This document shows positions 26,701 through 34,143 of a stretch of 46,955 nt of DNA, piece after piece. Each line of letters begins with the position of its first letter. Position 1 is the first letter of the stretch. A program made the position numbers and the translations under genes. The notes beneath the pieces were generated by a model. That model worked only from the letters and a program-made list of their open reading frames with translations. It was not told the DNA's origin and did not search any database. The stretch lies in contig CAIXZH010000114.1 in assembly GCA_903923905.1 (NCBI GenBank), positions 1 through 46,955 on the forward strand. The letters run 5' to 3'. The DNA is from an uncultured Bacteroidia bacterium. Its GTDB lineage: Bacteria; Bacteroidota; Bacteroidia; Bacteroidales; Prolixibacteraceae.

Positions 26701-26733
26701 GTATATGAGCAATTAAATAGAATAAAACACTGA
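23719..26733 (+). CDS. nagZ: NagZ-type GH3 beta-N-acetylglucosaminidase fused to a serine beta-lactamase/AmiE-like domain
   Basis: Exported two-enzyme fusion of 1,004 residues with signal peptide 1-22. The GH3 domain (about 35-370) has the NagZ Asp-His loop AKHYPGHGNTRIDSH (208-222) and the nucleophile in ITDAMNMGGV. A GH3 C-terminal-like domain follows to about 590. The rest is a class C beta-lactamase-like serine hydrolase with SVTK (663-666), YSD (785-787) and HSGFTG near the end. In Bacillus subtilis NagZ and the beta-lactamase-fold amidase AmiE are encoded side by side and act in turn to remove GlcNAc and then peptide. This fusion could do both, releasing GlcNAc, MurNAc and peptide in the periplasm. 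The amidase activity is inference. Confidence 0.9.
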   Translation: MQKIKLLYLFVLSFLVFQAKSQSQFSLDKYLNHPWVDSIFNSLSPDERIAQLIWIDANSGEDLQKQFQVGELVRKYNFGGLIFFAGKAVKQAELVNYYQSISRIPLIVAMDAEWGPGMRLDDVEPFPYNLTMGAVSDEKLITNCAMSMAQQLKMVGVQISLGPVADINTEPQNPIIGIRSFGESRDLVTQKCVAYMKGLQENGILAIAKHYPGHGNTRIDSHVALPLLSVSRQQLDSMELYPFRSLAAEGIGGIMTAHLRVPALDAKNESPSSLSESAVEGVIRKEWNFQGLVITDAMNMGGVTGFGEPGKNEILALKAGNDVIEFPVDGALTLKAVKEAILVNKLTWNDINYKCRRVLAAKYLTGLNHRRPLAVANLVENLNSSSVQFAQRQLMESALTLLENRNQLIPIQGLDTLRIASLSVGSSAITPFQKMLGNYTRIDHFNLPDSFTETEANEMIKKLGGYNLVITGVHSLYECRDRRSFTGNKVILNNSIQPYGVSENLRNLLSRISMTRNSIVVLFANPYAINEIKEFSHPDGLVVAYQNTTLAQELAAQLLFGGVCARGKLPVSIGSRYPLNTGLTTGPPVRLKYTQPEEFGLNSFQFNESVDSIVNNALKNKAFPGCNVLIAKDGKVIFRKAYGFHTFEERVPAQLDDIYDLASVTKVSGALPAFLKLYEEGKYQLDLPFSTYWPDWRKGFLHPSNKSDLTARELLAHQAGLIPDVLFWKETVNDKGLMNKWYRSEEDERFNLEVAPGLYLDKGFNKYVYKAIRKSPLNSRGKYVYSDLFFVMAPAVITRLSGMNYTDYLDQNFYWPLGATTVTYRPSRKFSDDQIVPTEHDNYYRKRLIHGSVHDESSAILGGISGNAGLFASANDLAKIVQMYVQFGTYGGRKYLNHSTMEEFTRIQFPQNKNRRALGFDKPLIDNQKFDRENSYPCPAVSPQSFGHSGFTGTFFWADPSNGLIYIFLSNRVYPTRENNKISEMNVRTDILQLVYEQLNRIKH

Positions 26734-26766
26734 AAACAGATTTTAGTAATCTACAGTTAAATACTC

Positions 26767-26814
26767 CAGGGCAACTTTCTCATTAGGCTATTGCAGCCAT
26801 TAAAGGTTGCCCTG
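26767..26814. terminator. Nested inverted repeat between convergent genes
   Basis: CAGGGCAAC (26767-26775) and GTTGCCCTG (26806-26814) form a perfect 9-bp stem. Three more pairs are possible past a bulged base, and an inner GGCT-ATTGC-AGCC hairpin fills the loop. It sits between the stops of the NagZ-fusion gene (+) and a beta-barrel gene (-). It probably ends transcription from one or both sides, though neither side has a clean U-tract. Confidence 0.55.
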
Positions 26815-26883
26815 AAGCGTAATTTATAGCACAATATGTGGTTTTATTTTTATTTTAATCGCCAGAAATTTGTTAATTGACTC

Positions 26884-27474
26884 TTAAAAAGCAAACCCAA
26901 ATCCTATATTAGCGATAGGCCCTCCACCCTTGATAGGTGAATTAAAACTTTCATTCTGAGTAACTCCATTTTTTACAGCTGTAACTTCAAAAACCGGATT
27001 ATTCATGGCTAAACTCCAGCCAAGCTCCCATCTGAAGAAAAATAATTTACCATATTTCCCGCCAACTTTTAGATTTAAAGAATTAATGCCGATGTTAGCT
27101 GCCCCTTTTTGGGTTGTACCGTCAGACGTGAAAGTTACATTTTTTGTAACATCAAGACCCATTCTGCTGTATCCAAAACCACCATAAAAGCCTCGTCCTT
27201 CCTTAAAAAAATAGTAATCTGCAAAAAAACCAAAATTGGAATATGTCACTGTAGCAGAATTCGAACTTAAAGGAAGATAGCTAAAATCTATATCAGCAGC
27301 TAGTCTTTTACTCATCAGCGGAGTAACATATTCAAGATTTAATCCGACTACCTGGGGATAACCAATCTTTAAACCAATACTAACCGGGCGTTCCTGACCT
27401 GATACATTCGAATTCATAGCAAGAATTAACAGCAAAATGCCAATTAGGCTAAACTTCAAAAATAGATTTCTCAT
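26884..27474 (-). CDS. Outer-membrane beta-barrel protein
   Basis: A 196-residue OmpW/OMP_b-brl-like protein with a signal peptide (MRNLFLKFSLIGILLLILA...SGQ). The mature part alternates hydrophobic and polar residues with many Gly/aromatic pairs (GFFADYYFF, GGFGYSRMG) and ends IANIGFGFAF, with the terminal Phe typical of barrels recognised by BamA. The specific role is unknown. It interrupts the otherwise plus-strand peptidoglycan gene set and is probably a separate transcription unit. Repeated motifs lie directly upstream of its start. Confidence 0.75.
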   Translation of the reverse strand: MRNLFLKFSLIGILLLILAMNSNVSGQERPVSIGLKIGYPQVVGLNLEYVTPLMSKRLAADIDFSYLPLSSNSATVTYSNFGFFADYYFFKEGRGFYGGFGYSRMGLDVTKNVTFTSDGTTQKGAANIGINSLNLKVGGKYGKLFFFRWELGWSLAMNNPVFEVTAVKNGVTQNESFNSPIKGGGPIANIGFGFAF

Positions 27475-27493
27475 GAGTATAAATTTAAGATTT

Positions 27494-27552
27494 TCCTACT
27501 CGTTGGTTTTTCGGAAACGACCTCCTACTCTATTATATGGATTTTCGGAAAA
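27494..27552. promoter_or_regulatory. Repeated TCCTACTC and TTTTCGGAAA motifs upstream of the beta-barrel gene
   Basis: TCCTACTC occurs at 27494-27501 and 27523-27530. The near-palindrome TTTTCGGAAA occurs at 27508-27517 and again, as TTTTCGGAAAA, at 27542-27552. All four lie within 80 bases upstream of the minus-strand start at 27474. Paired sites at similar spacing suggest binding of a regulator. The rest of the 457-base gap 27475-27931 is AT-rich with nothing recognisable except a promoter near its right end. Confidence 0.4.
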
Positions 27553-27865
27553 CTCCAATATAATTATATTTTAAAGCAAATATCGGACTAAAACAGCTTA
27601 GTTATTTTTATTTAGATTAAAAACAAATAATAGCCGTGTTTTGTTCTGAATTTTTCTGAAAATATGTGGTCAATTTCTGATATTAAAGAATATTATTTAA
27701 ATTTTAATTAGATAGAACATAATTGGTGAGTTTTGGACTTCCCTATCAAAAATAGAATCCTTTAAGATTAAGATTACCAGCTTACCTAACAATAAGGTCA
27801 GTTAATCCTGAATATTTCTAAATGATTCAATTTGACTAAAACAATGATTTCTCAAGTATTGTGAT

Positions 27866-27895
27866 TTTGCAATTCATTTGAAATGTCTACTTTTA
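27866..27895 (+). promoter_or_regulatory. Predicted promoter for the peptide-processing genes
   Basis: TTTG (27866-27869), an 18-base spacer and TACTTTTA (27888-27895, one mismatch to TAnnTTTG) give the best two-box match seen in the window. It would start transcription about 30 bases before the ATG at 27932. Confidence 0.5.
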
Positions 27896-27931
27896 GATTT
27901 TCAACCCGAATATTTGTTAAAAAAGTGATAA

Positions 27932-29365
27932 ATGAAAGCTATCCAATCCATTTTACTCTTCACTATATTTATTTGCATTATAGGTTGTTATCAGCCTCCT
28001 GACGCACATAGGTCAATTAAAGATATTGAAAAGGCTTTCCAAAATGGCTATTTTAGCCAGACAATTAAATGGTCCGATTCCATTTTAAGATGCAGCAATA
28101 CTGATTCTTTAACCATTTTCCGGCTGAATTCGATATTAGACATGGCCAGACGGATTAAAGCCGACTTTACTATGACTGCTGAGGAAACGGACACCCTTTT
28201 AAAGAATGAAGCAGTAGAGTTTACGCCATCTGAAAGAGAGCTATGGGAGCGAAATAACTGGCTTGAATACCGGATGATCGATGGAGAAAAGCGCTATTTC
28301 AAAAGAGCTGTTTCCAATCTGATTTTAATTCTCAAAAGCAAACAGCCGGCCCGGGAAGGTGAGCAGATTTTGGATTCGCAATCGCGGTTTTGCCTGGAAC
28401 GTTCCCGTAAGGTAATCATGGCGGCCGGATCTTCCGGGAAACCGGTCATTCCAGTTAAACTCAAAATTAATTATCAGTTAACCGTCAAAGCGGATGCCGT
28501 TCCTGCAGGAGAAATTGTCCGCTGCTGGCTTCCATGGCCACAAGAGAATCATTCGCGTCAGACCAATGTTAAACTCCTTAAAATGGTTCCTGAGTCTTAC
28601 CGGATTGCACCTGATTCGGTTGAGCAGCGATCGGTATATTGCGAACAAAAGGCGTTTAAAGGGAAACCTGTAGTGTTCAATCTTCAGTTTGAGTATGTAT
28701 CAATGGCACAGTATTTTGAACTGAATAAAATGAAAGCTCTTCCAGCCGTTACATCCAAAGCCATATCTGAAAGGTATACAGCCGAGCAATATCCGCAGAT
28801 CGTATTTAGCGCTGAGATCAGGAGATTGTCAGACAGTATAGTCGCAGGCACTTCCAATCAGGCAGAAAAGGTTCGGAAAATTTATTACTGGATCAATGAC
28901 CATATTATATGGACAGGTGCTTTGGAGTATTCGATCATACCCTTTATTCCCGGCTATGTATTGGCCAACAGACGTGGTGATTGCGGTATGCAGACCATGC
29001 TCTTCATGGCGATGGCACGATACCAGCACATCCCTGTAAAATGGCAAAGCGGATGGATGATGCATCCCCATGAGGTAAATCTACACGATTGGTGTGAAGT
29101 GTTTTACGATGGAATCGGGTGGATACCACTCGACATGTCCTTTAATCTTCAGCAGTCAGATAACCTTAGCGAGAAAGAGTTTTATATCAGTGGAATCGAT
29201 TCATACCGGTTGATAATCAATGACGGAATCGGAAGCAGACTGGTCCCGGGTAAGAAATTCCCAAGAAGTGAACCTTTTGATTTTCAGCGTGGAGAAGTTG
29301 AATGGCGGGGAGGCAACCTCTATTTTGATCAATGGGATTATCATATGAACGTAGAGTATTTGTAA
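27932..29365 (+). CDS. Transglutaminase-like lipoprotein
   Basis: Predicted lipoprotein (lipobox CIIGC, Cys19) with a C-terminal transglutaminase-like cysteine-protease fold. The triad is visible: Cys351 in RRGDCGMQTM, His385 in NLHDWCEV and Asp401 in WIPLDMS. The first 170 residues are helical and unassigned; about 175-300 is a beta-rich domain (KLKINYQLTV). Bacterial proteins of this fold are often peptidases or amidases rather than cross-linkers. With NlpC/P60 and dipeptide epimerase genes next in line, trimming of wall stem peptides is a reasonable guess. It begins a three-gene run 27932-31891. Confidence 0.82.
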   Translation: MKAIQSILLFTIFICIIGCYQPPDAHRSIKDIEKAFQNGYFSQTIKWSDSILRCSNTDSLTIFRLNSILDMARRIKADFTMTAEETDTLLKNEAVEFTPSERELWERNNWLEYRMIDGEKRYFKRAVSNLILILKSKQPAREGEQILDSQSRFCLERSRKVIMAAGSSGKPVIPVKLKINYQLTVKADAVPAGEIVRCWLPWPQENHSRQTNVKLLKMVPESYRIAPDSVEQRSVYCEQKAFKGKPVVFNLQFEYVSMAQYFELNKMKALPAVTSKAISERYTAEQYPQIVFSAEIRRLSDSIVAGTSNQAEKVRKIYYWINDHIIWTGALEYSIIPFIPGYVLANRRGDCGMQTMLFMAMARYQHIPVKWQSGWMMHPHEVNLHDWCEVFYDGIGWIPLDMSFNLQQSDNLSEKEFYISGIDSYRLIINDGIGSRLVPGKKFPRSEPFDFQRGEVEWRGGNLYFDQWDYHMNVEYL

Positions 29366-29412
29366 TTGGAAGTAAAACTGATCTGCATTCCCATACCCCG
29401 GCTGAAAAATAC

Positions 29413-29420
29413 TATTTTTG
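29413..29420 (+). promoter_or_regulatory. Possible -7 box for the NlpC/P60 gene
   Basis: TATTTTTG is a full match to TAnnTTTG, 37 bases before ATG 29458. No -33 element at normal spacing. It also supports choosing ATG 29458 over the frame's TTG at 29332. Confidence 0.35.
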
Positions 29421-29457
29421 TATAAATCGTAGATGTATATCCGTAAACGAATTTCTT

Positions 29458-30624
29458 ATGAAATCTATTTTTTCCCTTTCCGTTTCTATGCTCACCCTGC
29501 TGCTGAGCTGTCAATCAAATCCTGTGGCACCCTTGCAGACTGAAATTGACAGTATTTCCAAACATTGGGCACCCGACAAAAGGACAGGAATCTGTAACAT
29601 AGCCTTAAGCAATGGGAGAGGAGCTGAGCTGATTTTAAAAGGAGAAACCATGTTTGCCGGCGCCAGGACCAAGGTTTTACAATTGTTAAGCAGCAAAGGT
29701 TTTTCGGTGATTGACAGCGTGACCATTCTTCCGGATACACTTCATCTTGAAAAAAACTGGGGCCTGATTACTTTAAGTGTTGCCAATATGCGAAGTAAAC
29801 CAGCCCATTCGTCTGAGATGGTTTCACAGACGATTATGGGTACTCCGGTCCGTATTTTGAAGGATGGGGATGGATGGGTGTTGATTCAGACTCCTGACCA
29901 GTATATTGGCTGGACCAATAAATCGGCAGTCCAACTGATGAGCCGTTCTGAAATTCTACAATGGCGGAAGGCGGAACGGCTGATCTTTGAAGGAAATGAG
30001 GGTATTATCTTTGGTGATCGTCAAAGAACTACGATAATGAGTGACCTGGTTGCCGGAGCCATCCTCGTTAAAACATCTGAAGGCCTGGATTATGTCGCGG
30101 TTGGTTTACCCGATGGACGTTCCGGTTATGTTTCAAAACAGAACTGGTTCAGCTTTAAACGGTGGAAAGATACGGTTTCTTTGAATGCAAACCGTATGAT
30201 TGTCAGCGGAAAACGACTGATGGGCTTTCCGTACCTTTGGGGAGGTACATCCTCGAAAGGGATGGATTGTAGCGGGTTTGTGAAGACTGTATGCTTTTTA
30301 AATGGTGTCGTTCTGGAGCGTGATGCATCGCAACAATTTTGTCACGGAAAAGAAGTTGATCTTACTGCAGGATGGGAAAAACTGCAAAAGGGTGATTTGC
30401 TCTTTTTCGGGTCCAAAGAGCCTTTCCGGGTGACACATGTAGGCATGTATATCGGTGACAGTGAATTAATTCATGAATCGGGAAGTGTGCATATAAATAG
30501 TCTCGATCGCACAAAGGCCAATTACAATGATGAGCTAAAGGAAAATCTGGTTGGAGCGAGAAGGATCATCGGATTTTCTTCTGAGCAGGGATTATGGCCC
30601 ATTCGGAATCACCCTTGGTATTAA
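29458..30624 (+). CDS. NlpC/P60 lipoprotein, gamma-D-Glu-diamino acid endopeptidase (YkfC-like)
   Basis: Probable periplasmic lipoprotein that cuts the D-gamma-Glu-diaminopimelate bond of stem peptides. Start ATG 29458 gives a lipoprotein signal ending LTLLLSC (Cys18); the TTG at 29332 would overlap the previous gene and hide it. About residues 95-160 are an SH3b domain (LSVANMRSKPAHSSEM), a second SH3-like region follows, and the NlpC/P60 domain has Cys271 (GMDCSGF), His327 (VTHVGMYIG) and His339 (LIHESG). The SH3b-NlpC layout matches YkfC, an enzyme that needs a free N-terminal L-Ala. YkfC and the epimerase YkfB are neighbours in Bacillus, and here too the next gene is the epimerase. Confidence 0.92.
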   Translation: MKSIFSLSVSMLTLLLSCQSNPVAPLQTEIDSISKHWAPDKRTGICNIALSNGRGAELILKGETMFAGARTKVLQLLSSKGFSVIDSVTILPDTLHLEKNWGLITLSVANMRSKPAHSSEMVSQTIMGTPVRILKDGDGWVLIQTPDQYIGWTNKSAVQLMSRSEILQWRKAERLIFEGNEGIIFGDRQRTTIMSDLVAGAILVKTSEGLDYVAVGLPDGRSGYVSKQNWFSFKRWKDTVSLNANRMIVSGKRLMGFPYLWGGTSSKGMDCSGFVKTVCFLNGVVLERDASQQFCHGKEVDLTAGWEKLQKGDLLFFGSKEPFRVTHVGMYIGDSELIHESGSVHINSLDRTKANYNDELKENLVGARRIIGFSSEQGLWPIRNHPWY

Positions 30625-30682
30625 TTTTTGATCAATTTTAAAACTAACTTTCAGTATCTCTCGATCTAAAGCATTAGCCTAC

Positions 30683-30695
30683 AGACTAAAAGTCT
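30683..30695. repeat. Small hairpin in a CTAAAAG-rich leader
   Basis: AGACT-AAA-AGTCT is a perfect 5-bp hairpin, followed by a run of similar words (CCTAAAAGCCTAAACC). It lies in the 121-base gap between the NlpC/P60 and epimerase genes. Such ACTAAAAGTC-like runs recur in Bacteroidota spacers; no function is clear. Confidence 0.3.
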
Positions 30696-30745
30696 CCAAC
30701 CTAAAAGCCTAAACCCCTGAAACAATTAAATCAAATTTTAATCCT

Positions 30746-31891
30746 ATGAGTAACAGACGCAATTTTTTAAAATATAGCGGTTTAGCTGCCGGTTCACTAC
30801 TCTTGCCCGCTCCAATGCCGGCAGCAAAAGGTTGTCCTTCTGTCTTTAAAAAATCAGGGAAATCAACCATGATGAAATTGAGGTTCCGTCCTTACGAATT
30901 GCAGCTCAGACATGTCTTCACGATTGCCAATAATTCAAGAACCACTACTCCCGTCATGCTTACTGAGGTAGAGTTTGACGGAATAATTGGATACGGCGAA
31001 GCCAGCATGCCCCCTTATCTTGGCGAAAGCCATAAAACGGCCACTGAGTTCCTATCTAAAGTTGATCTCTCCTCATTTAACGATCCTTTTGAGCTTGAAG
31101 ATATTATACAATACATCGATAGCCTAGCTGCCGGAAATTATGCGGCCAAAGCCTCGGTGGATATTGCCTTGCACGATTTAATCGGGAAAATATTGGGACA
31201 ACCCTGGCATAAACTCTGGGGATTAAATCCTTCGAAAACGCCGAATACCAGTTTTACCATTGGAATGGATACTCCGGATGTGGTCAGGGAGAAAGTTCAT
31301 GAGGCAGATATTTATAAAATTTTAAAAGTCAAACTGGGACGTGACAACGATAGGGAGATGATCCAAACGATCCGCTCAGTAACAGATAAACCAATCTGCG
31401 TGGATGTCAATCAGGGTTGGAAAGACAAGCATATGGCCCTCGATATGATCCATTGGCTGGCTACTCAGGGGGTGGTCTTCGTGGAACAACCCATGAGCAG
31501 ACTGGCGGTCGATGATATGGCCTGGCTGACGGAAAACAGCCCGTTACCTACCATGGCAGACGAGGCCGTGCAGACTGTTTACGATGTGCTTTCTGTTCAT
31601 AAAGTATATTCGGGAATCAATATCAAATTAATGAAATGCGGAGGCATGCGCAACGCCCATAAAATGGCCGATATGGCTAAGATTTTGGGAATGAAGGTAA
31701 TGATTGGTTGTATGACCGAGACTTCCTGTGCCGTCTCTGCTGCTGCTCAGCTGTCTCCTATAGCCGATTGGGCAGATCTTGATGGCAATCTATTGATTAG
31801 CAATGATATTTACGATGGAGTCAACGTGGTCGATGGGAAAATGACACTTTCACAACTCCCGGGAATAGGGATTCGTATGAAATCCAAATAA
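30746..31891 (+). CDS. L-Ala-D/L-Glu dipeptide epimerase with twin-arginine signal
   Basis: Enolase-superfamily epimerase that converts L-Ala-D-Glu from peptidoglycan to L-Ala-L-Glu. Catalytic lysines are in KILKVKLG (Lys194 and Lys196, K-x-K) and KLMKCGG (Lys294/Lys297). Metal ligands are Asp220 (VDVNQGW), Glu247 (VEQPM) and Asp272 (ADEAV). The N terminus is a twin-arginine signal: SNRRNFLKYSG then a hydrophobic core ending near PAAKG, giving about 40 residues more than cytosolic homologues. It should therefore be exported folded, with its Mg2+, to the periplasm. Upstream is the endopeptidase that would produce its substrate. A dipeptide importer is not in the window. Confidence 0.92.
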   Translation: MSNRRNFLKYSGLAAGSLLLPAPMPAAKGCPSVFKKSGKSTMMKLRFRPYELQLRHVFTIANNSRTTTPVMLTEVEFDGIIGYGEASMPPYLGESHKTATEFLSKVDLSSFNDPFELEDIIQYIDSLAAGNYAAKASVDIALHDLIGKILGQPWHKLWGLNPSKTPNTSFTIGMDTPDVVREKVHEADIYKILKVKLGRDNDREMIQTIRSVTDKPICVDVNQGWKDKHMALDMIHWLATQGVVFVEQPMSRLAVDDMAWLTENSPLPTMADEAVQTVYDVLSVHKVYSGINIKLMKCGGMRNAHKMADMAKILGMKVMIGCMTETSCAVSAAAQLSPIADWADLDGNLLISNDIYDGVNVVDGKMTLSQLPGIGIRMKSK

Positions 31892-31985
31892 GCTATTGTA
31901 CGTAAAACAGAATATACCTGATAATTCTTCACTATCAAATGTCAGGTTATTAGATAACGAATAAAGCAGGACCCCGGTTGAAGGC

Positions 31986-32651
31986 TCAATGGATATACTC
32001 TTTGGGAGGGAATGTTAAATGTTTAAGTGATTCCGGGTCATCCTGAAGACTTTTGGAAGCAGCCTCATGTACGATCTCCATTAACCTAAAGAGCTCTTTC
32101 ATGTTGTTCTGGTATGTCCTGTTTCTATTCTCTTTTTTCTGGACATATTTAAGAAGCTCTTCGTGTAGGTTATTGATCTGATTGGATAAACTTATTATCT
32201 CCTCCAATGTTGAATCAGGACAATTGGCTACTTTTAAAAAAAGTCTTTTATCATTGATCAGGTTTACTGTTTTTTCCAGAAATACCCTTAATTCAGGATA
32301 ATTGTATTTTACCTTTTCCATTGCCACATATCCAAATGTCTCGCATAAATCTGAATCATAGGGAAATGCTTTTTGAAGGTAGAAACGGAAAATCAGAAAG
32401 AAGTTCATGATTTGCTCTGTCAGCGTATCCAGGTCGAGTTTATACTTATAAGTAATGCTGTCTGTCTCCGGTTCCCATGGATGGGCCTGAACTTCATAGA
32501 ATAATGCTTTAAATTTGTAAATAAATCCCTGATCCATACCCGTACTACTACTTCTCATGGCCGGAAACTTATCTTTTAAATGCTTTTTAAAATCGGATGC
32601 TATTTTGAGCAGTTCACGTTCGGGGTATGATGAGATATTCATAATATTCAA
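31986..32651 (-). CDS. Hypothetical all-helical cytosolic protein
   Basis: I do not recognise this 221-residue protein. It has no signal peptide or membrane segment, is rich in Leu, Glu and Lys, and is predicted mostly helical, with a possible coiled coil near residues 150-185 (ISLSNQINNLHEELLKYV). Convergent with the epimerase gene, 94 bases away. The gap before it (32652-32959, 308 bases) has a direct repeat AAACCAG at 32735-32741 and 32745-32751 but no convincing promoter box. Confidence 0.55.
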   Translation of the reverse strand: MNIMNISSYPERELLKIASDFKKHLKDKFPAMRSSSTGMDQGFIYKFKALFYEVQAHPWEPETDSITYKYKLDLDTLTEQIMNFFLIFRFYLQKAFPYDSDLCETFGYVAMEKVKYNYPELRVFLEKTVNLINDKRLFLKVANCPDSTLEEIISLSNQINNLHEELLKYVQKKENRNRTYQNNMKELFRLMEIVHEAASKSLQDDPESLKHLTFPPKEYIH

Positions 32652-32959
32652 TTTAAGAATTTATGACTACAACCTAATAATGAAATAACAACTGTATTGC
32701 AATTATCACCGGTAAACAATCCATTGGAAGATTTAAACCAGTTCAAACCAGGATCATAATTATTCTTCAGGAAAGTATCACCTTTTAGAATCGTTATAAA
32801 GATACTATGAAAATGACGATTTTATTTGCTTTGAATCAAATATTTTCGATCATTTTAACGGGTATTAAAACTTTTTAGGGATATTTTATTCTAAAACCAG
32901 GGTTGGAACTGAAGGGAATACACTATCCAAAATGCTTCAAATAGTTCTGCATTCTGCGA

Positions 32960-33889
32960 CTATTGAAGGATAAAATGATAGGTGATCGTTCCTTTCTGAA
33001 AGGCAGGAGCTTTCTGTTCGGTGTTAAAGCTTGCAGCCACGGCAGCTTTTCTTGCCGCTTCAAGCAGATCGGGATTGACGGTATTTGATCCTTTAACACC
33101 GGGTAATGCCTTGGTCACTTTACCAAATTTATCCACCGTGACTTCAACAACAACAACTCCGGCCTCATTGCCCGGGAATGCAGGCTTAGGAAGAGAACGG
33201 GCATTACGACCTGAAAGGTTAAAGGAAATGCCTTTGCCTTCGCCACCCCCAAGACCATACTGATTTGCCCCGGGGGTACCATTGGGGCTCCCTTGATTTC
33301 CACTTCCATAGGTATTTCCCTGACTGGTACTTAATGAACCGTTATCTGTCTTTCCACCTCCAAAAGCATTCTTAGCCCTGGAGTTTATGGCTCCTATTTT
33401 TTTCTCCTGATCCTGCCTTACACGATTTTCTTCAGCCTCCTGTTTTTGCTTTTCATAGGCATCATCTCTCTGTTGCTTCTCCTTCCGTGCCTTTTCTTTC
33501 CGATCTTCATCAAATTTTAATTTTTTCTCGATGACCATTTTTTTCCGGGCATTGGCCGCAATGGAAACTGTTTTTTCGTACTCCTGGGTAAGTAAATCCT
33601 CATCGCCTTTATCCTGGGATTTGGATGATGGGAGTGGCCGGCTGACCGGATGCAAAGCAGGTGCAATTTTTTTCGTTGCAGCACCGGCGTCAGGAGCATT
33701 TGCAGCTGAAGGCTCTTCCAGACCTAGACCGGTGTCCGAATTACCAAAATCGACCAGAAAGCCCTCCTCCTGTTTTGGCGGATAAGGCAATACCAATCTT
33801 ATATATAACAGAAACAGCAATAATACAGTATGAATCAAAACTGTTGCAATTACTCCGGATTTCTGGTTATTGGTAAATGTCATATCCAT
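32960..33889 (-). CDS. TonB-family energy transducer
   Basis: Inner-membrane protein that passes proton-motive energy to outer-membrane receptors. One N-terminal helix (about 10-32, SGVIATVLIHTVLLLFLLY) is followed by a periplasmic linker rich in K, E, D and Q (roughly 110-170), then a Gly/Asn/Ser-rich stretch, and a TonB C-terminal domain (about 225-309) with PKPAFPGNEAGVVVVEVTVD and ending TITYHFILQ. Length (309) is normal. No exbB, exbD or receptor gene is nearby, so the partners are elsewhere. A second in-frame ATG two codons in is an equal start candidate. Confidence 0.85.
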   Translation of the reverse strand: MDMTFTNNQKSGVIATVLIHTVLLLFLLYIRLVLPYPPKQEEGFLVDFGNSDTGLGLEEPSAANAPDAGAATKKIAPALHPVSRPLPSSKSQDKGDEDLLTQEYEKTVSIAANARKKMVIEKKLKFDEDRKEKARKEKQQRDDAYEKQKQEAEENRVRQDQEKKIGAINSRAKNAFGGGKTDNGSLSTSQGNTYGSGNQGSPNGTPGANQYGLGGGEGKGISFNLSGRNARSLPKPAFPGNEAGVVVVEVTVDKFGKVTKALPGVKGSNTVNPDLLEAARKAAVAASFNTEQKAPAFQKGTITYHFILQ

Positions 33890-33908
33890 TTTAATGGTTT
33901 AATAAGGG

Positions 33909-33916
33909 CAAAAATA
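33909..33916 (-). promoter_or_regulatory. Predicted -7 box for the TonB gene
   Basis: The minus strand reads TATTTTTG, a full match to TAnnTTTG, 19 bases before the start codon. No -33 match is evident. Confidence 0.4.
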
Positions 33917-34143
33917 AGAATTTCATCTGTAAATAATTTATTTTTTAAGATCAGATAGAATCCGTCAGCTGACCTTGGTGATATTTTAATTTTCGGTTTG
34001 GGATTTCTCAACCGTCGTTATTACATTTGGGATTATTAGTTTTAAATTGGCCGATGGTGCAGGTGTGGATTAAATTAAATATCAATTGTGTTTCTGAATT
34101 CCATTTCCGAGTCATTTAAAATGAATATTCAACAAGTGATTAA

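Noticed and set aside
23719-26733. Resistance beta-lactamase
   Set aside because: The serine-hydrolase domain is fused to NagZ and lies in a muropeptide cluster, so an amidase/esterase role is more likely than antibiotic resistance.
31905-31965. ACCTGA...TCAGGT inverted repeat between the epimerase and the 31986 gene as terminator
   Set aside because: Six-base arms with a loop of roughly 20 bases and no U-tract; too weak to call.
32735-32751. AAACCAG direct repeat as an operator
   Set aside because: Only two 7-base copies, no nearby promoter box, and no symmetry; chance is sufficient.
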